Shown here: piece after piece, positions 57,023 through 64,000 of the stretch
Position numbering within the stretch: position 1 is the stretch's first letter
Layout: each line of letters opens with the position of its first letter
DNA from: Buxus sempervirens
Taxonomy: Eukaryota > Streptophyta > Magnoliopsida > Buxales > Buxaceae
Assembly (NCBI GenBank): GCA_947561395.2
Contig: OX387183.1
Location: 7,373,883 to 7,437,882, forward strand
Reading direction: 5' to 3'
Length of the DNA stretch: 64,000 nt
Position numbers and translations under genes: made by a program
The notes under the pieces: model-generated
The model's database searches: none
The model's input: the letters and a program-made list of their open reading frames with translations, nothing else
Told to the model about the DNA's origin: nothing

Positions 57023-58244
57023 TGTAAGGTTTAAGTTATTGGCTTCAATTCCGTGTCAAAAAGGTCGTATTAATGTTGTCAATGTATTTGGGATAGGTTA
57101 TAGGTTGTGTGGTTCAAACGGGGTCTTGAACGGAGTCATATTGGTAAAGATTCATCAAACGTTCGATGAACGTTCGCCGGTCGTTCGACCGTTGAGGGTC
57201 CACAGAGAATCCAGAGAGCAGCGTTCGCCTCTCGTTCTCTGAACGTTCGACCGTTGATGTCCACAAACAAACCTGAGAGCAGCGTTCGCCTCACGTTCGC
57301 TGAACGTTCGACCGTTGGTGTTCCACAGAGAATCCCGAGAGCAGCGTTCGCCTCACGTTCGTTGAACGTTCGACCGATGGTGTTCCACAGAGAATCCAGA
57401 GAGCAGCGTTCGCCTCACATTCGTTGAACGTTCGACCGTTGAGGTTCCACAGAGAAAACAGAGAGTAACGTTCGCTGAACGTTCGCTGGTCGTTCGAACG
57501 AGAAGAAGAAAAGTGAGTTGTTTTATCGAACGTTCGAGCCGCGTTCGCTGAGCGTTCGAACGTTCGTTAACAAACTTCTTTTTTAGAAATCCGATCTTTT
57601 CTGATTTGTTTCCTTTTCGTTCCTTTCTTTCTCCTAACCTATTTAAGGAGTGTCTAGCCTATTGTGAGGGTTACCCAATACGTTTTTGAGAACCCTAAAA
57701 CGTGTGCAAGAGAGAGAGACCTTCTTCCTCTTTTCTCTTCTTCTTTGAGCCATCAAAACCAGTCTTCTTCTTTTCTTTTCTACCTTGGAGTTCCGGGTTG
57801 AAGAGTTTGCTCGTGGGAGTTCCTACGGTTGCTGAGCGAGTTCGTTCGGCACTTCACTAAGGAGATATTCAGAGTTCTGAATCGTTGCAAGGATGCAAAT
57901 CTGAAGAGTTCTTCAGATATTTACATTGTGAGTCAGAGTCATTGTTGGGTCGTCTGAACCACTATTGTAAGTCTTCTTCTTATAGTGATTTCCAGAGGTG
58001 GCACCTCGTAGCCCGGAGGGTTTTTCTCTTTGAGAGTTCTCTTAGAGTTTTCCCTTCGTCACCAAATTGCTTGTGTTGTCTCTTACTTATTTTGCAATTG
58101 TGTGTGATGAATTGATATGTGTTCAGACTTGTGCATGCCAATTAATTAAGAACTTGTTTTTAATTGATTGAATTTTTTATTCCGCAATCGGTTTCACCTA
58201 TTCACCCCCCTCTAGGTGATTTAGAGTCTAAACTATGTTTTTCA
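57023..58244 (+). repeat. SIRE element 3' LTR, 1,222 bp
   Basis: Matches 24557-25840 but lacks one 62-bp unit of the CGTTCG array; three substitutions were noticed. TCAAC (58245-58249) follows, matching 24552-24556. A TATA-like TATTTAA lies in the same relative place as in the 5' copy. Confidence 0.93.
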
Positions 58245-58249
58245 TCAAC

Positions 58250-58532
58250 AAAGTAAAATTAAAAGAAAGAGAAGTTCATGTCTATTTGCCTTACCAGTTT
58301 GTTCGTATTTCATGGAATTTGGCCTCTGTTCCAACCAGTAGATGATGTTATACTAACTGGGGAAATAAATAGATAAAGAAACTAGATATCTTCAAATTAT
58401 CAAATAAAGAGAATGTGGGATACTAATAAACAAAAATACTGATGAGCCTGGAATTTATTCCAACGATTGAAAACGAAAGAAGGGACAGGAAACAACATAC
58501 CAGAAAATTTAGATGTCAATGAACTCGAAGAA
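58250..58532. other. 3' flank of the second NLR, right of the copia insertion
   Basis: Non-coding. It continues the flank interrupted at 24556 and matches the first NLR's flank around 13080-13400. A donor-like ctg|gtatgt (exon end 58501) falls 31 bases past the NLR stop, equivalent to the cag|gtattt after the first NLR. Confidence 0.6.
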
Positions 58533-61136
58533 TTAATCCTCATCAGGCGGTGAATGCTCAAGGATGCTCTTTTCTTTGACATGAGCTATCTCAGCCCAAT
58601 CCTCTCCCGTCTCTGGTTGGCATCGCCAGTATAAGTGGGGGCATCCCCAAATTTTCAGGTCGTAAAGTCTGGTGATACCTTGCATCCCTTTTGGCAGAGA
58701 AGTCACCAATGAACAATCCCTAAGATGAAGTTCTTGCAGCGATGTGAGGGTTGTGAGCCACTCGGGAAACTTGACACCGGCATAACCATGTATAACCAGC
58801 CCAATTATAGTCGAAGGAGGGTGGAGATGTTCCAATACATGTTCATGATCATGTTGTTGCTGCCTTGTCCATGTCTGTTCAGAAGTGTGTCCCGAATCCC
58901 ACTTTAACTTCAAGAACTTGAGCTTTTCTTTTTTCTCTAATCTTGCTGTCTTGGCATCGTTTGAATCTTTGACATGTTTAAGAATTCCAATACACAATTC
59001 ACCCCTGAGGCCATCTAAAGTACCCAACTCGCTTATTCTGCTTCCAATGTTGTAACCCACAACAAATTCTGACAAAGTTTGGAGAGAGCGCAGCTGCCCT
59101 AACCAACACGGCATGTGAGTCAAAGATGTTCCCTCATTGAAGATATGTCTAAGGTTAACCATTTTCCGCATATCCTTGGGTAGTTCTTTAAGACGGTCAC
59201 AATTTGAAACTTTCAAGGTCTGTAAATTCTGCAACCTACTACTAAAAGAATCAGGGAATATTTCAATTCTGGAATGCGACAAATCCAAATACCTCAGATG
59301 TTTTAGTTCACCTATGGAATCTGGAAGCCTCTCAAACTTTGACCCACTTAAATCTAATGCACGTAGGCGCTTAAATCTTACACATTGATCGTAAGGCAGT
59401 ATAATTTGGTCTTTCTTGATAAGTGTCCTTAACTTATGTGCTGATTTAAACAATTGTGGATCGAATTCAGCACGCCGCCACAATATATGCCGAGTACTTT
59501 CTTCAGGCACTGCATTGGCGCTACCCTGGGAGGCTTCAGTGCCTTGGCCTATAATCATACATTCCATCCTAGCAATAGACTGTGCAAGCTCATGCTTAGG
59601 GGCCTGCATTTTGCAGCTGATTATATTTCCGTATATGTCTTTTACCACGTCTTCTTGAAAGAAAGACCTTGACCATAGACTGTCGAAATACTGATTGCCA
59701 ACATCCTCCATTTCTCGAGTGGACGACTGATTACCAACATCCTCCATTGACTTGATTAAGCCATTTGCCATTCCCAATTGTATCAATGTTTCTCTCTTGA
59801 TTTCATAATCGTCTGGGAACAATGAGCAATAAACAAAACATGGCTTCAAATGGGATGGTAAATGATTATAGCAAGAATTTAATGTGCTTAAAATATTGAT
59901 GCTCTTTCCCTCGTTCTTATAAACATCTTCAGTTATCTTCCAAATTTCATTATTTTGAATGAACCTCCAACGGATTTCATCAGTGTTAGAATACAACAGG
60001 TTTCCAAGAGCGGTTATGGCTAGAGGTAAACCTTCACACCTTTTCACAATTTCTTCTCCAATTGGAAGTAGGGTTTCATATTTGTCCTCTTCTGCTTTTC
60101 TAAAAGCATGTTGTTTGAACATTGACCAGCAATGGACGCCATTCCATAAAGGCCACAAGTCTAAGGGTTCTGAGGTTGTGGACACGATATCTCTTACCTG
60201 TTTGTGACGGGTTGTGACAAGAATCTTACTTCCATCTTGACCACCCATGAATAGACCTTTCAACTGCAGCCACTTGGAATGATCTTCAATCCATAAATCA
60301 TCCAAGACTAACAAATATCTCCGCCCTTTCAATTTCTTTCGAAGGCAACGTTGTATCACTTCCATTTGTGAGAGGTCACAATTTTTTTCAGTTATACATT
60401 CCATGACCCTTTTTGCAATTGTTTTTATGTCAAAATCAACAGGGACAGACACCCAGATTCTTGGATAGAAATGCGTTGCTATGTCCTTATGGTTGAACAC
60501 AAGTCTAGCAAAGCTGGTCTTCCCGACTCCAGGCCTCCCGAATATGGGGATGACGGTGACACTATTCTGGGAATACTTGTCACTTTCCACCCCTTCTAAT
60601 AAAAGTTTCACCATTCCAATCTTTTCCTCATCTCGTCCGATAATACTCGACGGATCGGATAAGAGAGAGTGGGTCTCGACATGAACTGGTGATGTAATCA
60701 AACAAAGTTGCGTTGTGGGATGGAAGTCGTTCCTATCTTTTGTAATATTCTCTAATCTTTCCCTAATCTCCTTAATCTGATGGCCAATTTTCCGATAATA
60801 GAGGAGACGTGAAGAGAACTCCCATACCTCATCCAGGCTGCAAAAGCAAATCTTCTCCCTTTGCTGTCGTGAAACTTCCGTAGTGAAGGCGTCCAGCACA
60901 TCCTCAGCATCATAAGCCACATCTTTAAGCTTTTCGAACCAGTTATTAGTGGGCGATGTCCTGATATACTGCCCCTCCTCAAAGGCTTGCAATGTGTCTT
61001 TAATAGTGCCGAACGAACCCTGAAGCTTTTTCAGCTCTTCTTTAGCGGACCACGCCAAGGAGATCTATTGCTTAGTCAGATCAGTCACCTTTGCCAAAAC
61101 ACTCTTTCCGACGGCCAAGAAAGCTGCTTCTGCCAT
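58533..61136 (-). pseudogene. Decayed CC-NB-ARC-LRR gene, RGA type
   Basis: Paralogue of the intact NLR in the same orientation. From the homologous ATG (61136) the frame opens MAEAAFLAVGKSV, then meets a TAG at codon 24 (61065-61067) where the intact copy has Glu. After it the frame is open for over 840 codons, but the next in-frame ATG falls about 170 codons into the original frame, so most of the coiled coil could not be made. The NB-ARC has GRPGVGKTS, LLVLDDLW, GSKILVTTR, CEGLPLA and CFVYCSLFP, but the MHD position reads MQA. A short duplication repeats MEDVGNQ. The LRR region is about 250 residues shorter: the sequence passes from GYAGVKFPEW straight to the last repeats, with the junction near 58763. 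It is probably a pseudogene, though a short NB-ARC protein remains possible. Confidence 0.88.
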
Positions 61137-61238
61137 CTGGTTCAAGGCAAAGGAAAGCAGAGAAATGAATGTTATCAACTATAGCGAAGGTTGTTGGTTG
61201 TAAGCAATTAGATATCAATCTTCGAATCATTTGAAGTT

Positions 61239-61246
61239 AATTTATG
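61239..61246 (-). promoter_or_regulatory. Weakened TATA position of the second NLR
   Basis: Aligned through gaagtta to the first NLR's TATAAAAT, this site reads CATAAATT on the minus strand. Together with the early stop it suggests relaxed selection on expression. Confidence 0.5.
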
Positions 61247-61896
61247 GAGAGAAATTAAGAGAGCTATCCAGATAATCTAGCTAATGTGAGGGTCATGTTT
61301 GTTACCAAAAAAATAATAATAATGTGAGGGTCATGTTCATCCATATAATTAATATCTATATGACCCTGCCATCAGCATCATTAATTTGTGTGTTTTTATT
61401 TTTATTTTTTAGTTTTCACTGTTGCCTGTTCTTTCCGACTGTCAACGTACGTACTCATCAGCATCCCTATATAATATACATTCCATCGTAGGTTTTAACT
61501 AGGTGAAGACACCAAAAAAAAAAAAAGGTCCAAGAACGATAAGCCTTTCACACCAAAAAAAAGGGTGAAGACACAAAAATCCATCTAAATAGTCCAAGAA
61601 CGATAAGCCTTTTACATAGACCAGCAATTCGACCAAGTCAATCGATCTGGTTCATTAATGAACCATTATTTGTAAGAGAACTCACACAGGTTCAACCATG
61701 ATCCTAAAAGATTTTTGTAAATAAAATCATAAAAGGCAAAAAAAAATTCTGAAAATGCAAAAAGTAGTACGTATAGTTTTCATCTTTAAAAGCATTCTTA
61801 TACTTGCTGTTTAACTTAATTGAAATTTTCTATGTGCAATGGTGTTAGAATTACCATGTCCAAGCGTAAAAAATTTTCCTTTTTCTTTTTAATACA
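61247..61896. other. Upstream region of the second NLR
   Basis: Non-coding. It has an (AAT)n tract at about 61313-61322 and a short duplication of ccaagaacgataagcctttc (about 61530 and 61595, near 64 bp apart). attccatcgtaggt is shared with the first NLR's upstream DNA. Confidence 0.55.
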
Positions 61897-61924
61897 CTAG
61901 TTAAAAGCACATGCATTGCACGTG
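61897..61924 (-). mobile_element. Helitron 3' terminus candidate
   Basis: Read on the minus strand, a 17-nt hairpin, cacgtgcaatgcatgtg (61908-61924), is followed 7 nt later by CTAG (61897-61900) and then T. A short hairpin just upstream of a CTRR end, with T outside, is the standard Helitron 3' end. The element would extend to the right. Its TC start was not located, so its length is unknown; no helicase coding is seen and it would be non-autonomous. Confidence 0.5.
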
Positions 61925-62251
61925 AATAATTTCAAATTATATATTGAACAAATATCAATTGGCTACTATTAGTGGTTAATTTACTTTTTTGAATCAAAAT
62001 CCAACAAATGACATCATAATAAGCTAAGCTGATATAAAATTGACCCAAATATATTTCTTTACTTATTTTTACCTATAAAAAATCATATTACTCACCCAAT
62101 CTCTCATTTTACATGTTTGTATTATTATTAAGAGATAATTTTGTAGAACAAACAAAGTTCAACCAAACAAAGACCATATTATACAAAATTCAAAATCATA
62201 TTTCTTGACATATAATGGATTAATCTTATATTTACAACCATGTGATGAGAG

Positions 62252-62440
62252 AGGAGCCATTCCTCTTAGATCTTCTGTCCTCCTCTTATGTCAATCTCCA
62301 ATGAGACTGAGATATGTAAACTTGAATTAGTTTATAAATGTAAGGGAAATCTTGTCAATTTAAGTATGTAAATGCATGTATCAATCTCATTGGAAACTAA
62401 TACAAGGACTGGACAGAAGATTTGAGAGGAATTGCTTCCA
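62252..62440. mobile_element. Fold-back MITE candidate, about 190 bp
   Basis: The left end (aggagccattcctcttagat then cttctgtcc) pairs with the right end (ggacagaagatttgagagga then attgcttcc) over about 35 bp. An inner pair around ctccaatgagactgag / ctcattgga extends the fold. Flanks tgatgagag and caatgaggg could be a worn 9-bp target duplication, which would fit a Mutator-like family. It lies just right of the Helitron end and may be inside it. Confidence 0.5.
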
Positions 62441-64000
62441 ATGAGGGAAGTGTGCGCACTTTGGGGTGCATGATGTTGTGCTCGGCTTTCCGTAAGTTTT
62501 TGTTGGTTTTGGGGAGTTGATACTATTCATTATTAAGGGTGTGAACAGTCACCCAATTTTTTATTTAAATTTATGTGCATGGTCTACTCAAAGACTTTGG
62601 ATAAATGGTTCGGTTGTAACCTAAGGAAGTCTCTAGACACCTTTGAGTTACCCTGCTAGATAGCAAGTTCCAATGATTCGGAATTTAGGCAATTTGACTC
62701 AATTAGCTTGTGTGCGATTTTCCCTAAAATTGGGCTTGTTTAGGCCCACAGTAATAAAACACACTCTAATAGCATGAAATCAAAGCAATGGGTCTTTCTT
62801 TTGGATTTTTCTTGATATGGGCTCATCAGAAAGCCCACGAGAGTTTGTTATCATACAAGCCCATCTAAACACCAGGTTTCTCTTCAAGGGCAAAACTGTA
62901 AATTCGTAGATGAGATTTAACAAAAGCCACTAATTTACATTATAGAGGGCTGAAAATGATAAATACCCTAAAAAGTTGCACTCGAAAAGCTACTAAAATG
63001 ACGAAATGGAGTAAAAAATATAAACAGGGAATAATTTGAAATGAAAGCTTGAAGAGAATGGGTTAAATTAAAACTTGAAATTTTATTTTAACCTTGAATG
63101 TTTTGAAATAGCAAAAATGGCACCACCATTCATCACATTTACAAACAAAATGCCCCAAGCCATGAACGATTGTAGCAAGCATATGGGTTTGGTTTTGGTA
63201 CTGTTTTAGCAACCAAAAAACCAGAAAAAAATTGATAAAACTGATCCTTGGTCTCCTTAACAAACAACTGCATTGAAATGAGGAGGATTTCCATCATCTT
63301 TTGAGGTTTTAAAATGTCTGAAAATTTCTAAAAATTACCTTATTTCAATCAATAATTCAAGCCAAATCTCCTACCCCTTTTTTATTTTATGGATTCTATG
63401 TTCAGGATGCTACAATAACCAAAATCTGAAGATGGATTGGGCATTGATAGAATCAAATGTAATTTTAAGCATGCCTCCCATTGACGTTTTTACTTGAGCA
63501 AAAAAAAAAAAGATCAGAACAAATAGAGCACATTTGGTTTGATTAAGATCCTAAAATATTCATCAAACTATGCTCATTTAACAACCTGTGATCATCCATA
63601 GCATATGCCAATCTAATGGATTTTTTTTGGTTTCATTTTCGTTTGCAGATATGCATGCATGACCAAACACCAAAAGCTCCGCTACTTTTCTATAAACAGC
63701 AACCAATCTCACTTTTCAAAGCAACAAAATACATACATATTCTATAAAACAACATTCACAGCATACCTGGCTTGGTTCAATGTTTGAAGCTCCTCTTGTT
63801 TTGTAGTTTTGATGCAGCCTTTTCCTTTCTTTCTTTTCAACCCCAAGCCCCCTAAAGAGAGAGCAGATAGATGGGAGAGGAGTGAGAGAGACCCACGTGG
63901 GTCTTCTCTGTTTTTTTTTGGGTGAAAAGATGGGTCTTCTCTTTGTCTCTTCCCTCACCATTAATGAGGGCGGCGAATTGTACCCCTCCTTTTTTTTTTT
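62441..64000. other. Intergenic; possible first exon of a further gene on the minus strand
   Basis: No domain-bearing frame. On the minus strand, about 63960-63770 is c/t- and purine-run-rich and ends in gccag|gtatgctg, a good donor site, so it could be the 5' UTR exon of a gene. No matching second exon was identified. The frame at 63716-63961 shows no recognisable domain. Confidence 0.3.

Larger units (their letters stand above)
24557..58244 (+). mobile_element. SIRE/Maximus-type Ty1/copia element, interrupted by a Tat element
   Basis: Two long terminal repeats (24557-25840 and 57023-58244) flank an initiator-Met tRNA primer site, gag, pol in copia order (protease, integrase, reverse transcriptase, RNase H) and a further ORF before the 3' LTR. 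The order and the extra ORF identify the SIRE/Maximus lineage. A perfect 5-bp target duplication TCAAC lies at 24552-24556 and 58245-58249. Without the nested Tat element and its duplicated 5 bp it would be about 10.9 kb. The LTRs differ by one 62-bp repeat unit and about three substitutions seen by eye, so it is young. It looks complete in outline but is broken, with about three breaks in gag-pol and about one in the 3' ORF, besides the nested insertion. Confidence 0.95.

Noticed and set aside
57039-58115. Small frames repeated in both SIRE LTRs
   Set aside because: They occur identically in both LTRs, in the regulatory and leader parts, and show no domain.
63063-63263. 66-residue minus-strand frame near the right end
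   Set aside because: No domain, AT-rich context and no supporting splice sites.

Overview
This window comes from a flowering-plant nuclear genome, most likely a non-grass. It is AT-rich and gene-poor. Its host genes are CC-NB-ARC-LRR resistance genes of the RGA type, and the rest is mainly plant LTR retrotransposons and small DNA transposons. The species cannot be named from the sequence.

Layout. 1-9.4 kb is transposon debris: a possible LTR tail, a 39-bp minisatellite, a solo Ty3/gypsy LTR (3656-6791, target duplication GATAT), an older Tat-like polypurine tract/LTR junction at 7283, and a hAT-like MITE. 9.4-21.7 kb is an NLR locus: an intact NLR on the minus strand (13407-16742), its 3' flank, and degenerate tandem copies of NLR-flanking DNA. 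Two MITEs lie at 21.9-22.5 kb. From 24557 to 58244 a young SIRE-type Ty1/copia element sits in the 3' flank of a second, decayed NLR (58533-61136, minus). Inside that copia element, between pol and its envelope-like ORF, lies a 22.8-kb Tat/Ogre-type Ty3/gypsy element (31975-54755). Both insertions have perfect 5-bp target duplications (TCAAC and CGTTC). The right end holds the decayed NLR promoter, a Helitron terminus and another fold-back MITE.

The most unusual content is in the Tat element. Besides gag and pol it carries two antisense, intron-bearing passenger genes between integrase and the 3' LTR. One is DUF7745-like and one is plant-mobile-domain-like. Four distinct places (five counting both LTRs) carry arrays of one geometric motif, TATCCGG-N9-CCGGATA. 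Units are always 23 bp and start 39 bp apart (one gap is 38). Two arrays sit 10-13 bp upstream of TATA boxes for the antisense genes, one is in each LTR upstream of the TATA, and one is in the leader. Fixed spacing with diverged spacers suggests paired protein-binding sites, so the element may carry its own regulator and operators. The surrounding SIRE element has a different array, CGTTCG every 11 bp within 62-bp units, and its own accessory ORF of a similar general class.

History inferred from the sequence: an NLR duplicated; the SIRE element then entered the 3' flank of one copy (the other keeps the unoccupied site at about 13075-13079); the Tat element then entered a CGTTCG cluster of the SIRE element. 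Both LTR pairs differ by only about 0.25-0.3 percent by eye. The second NLR has an early stop, a lost MHD motif, a large LRR deletion and a weakened TATA box.
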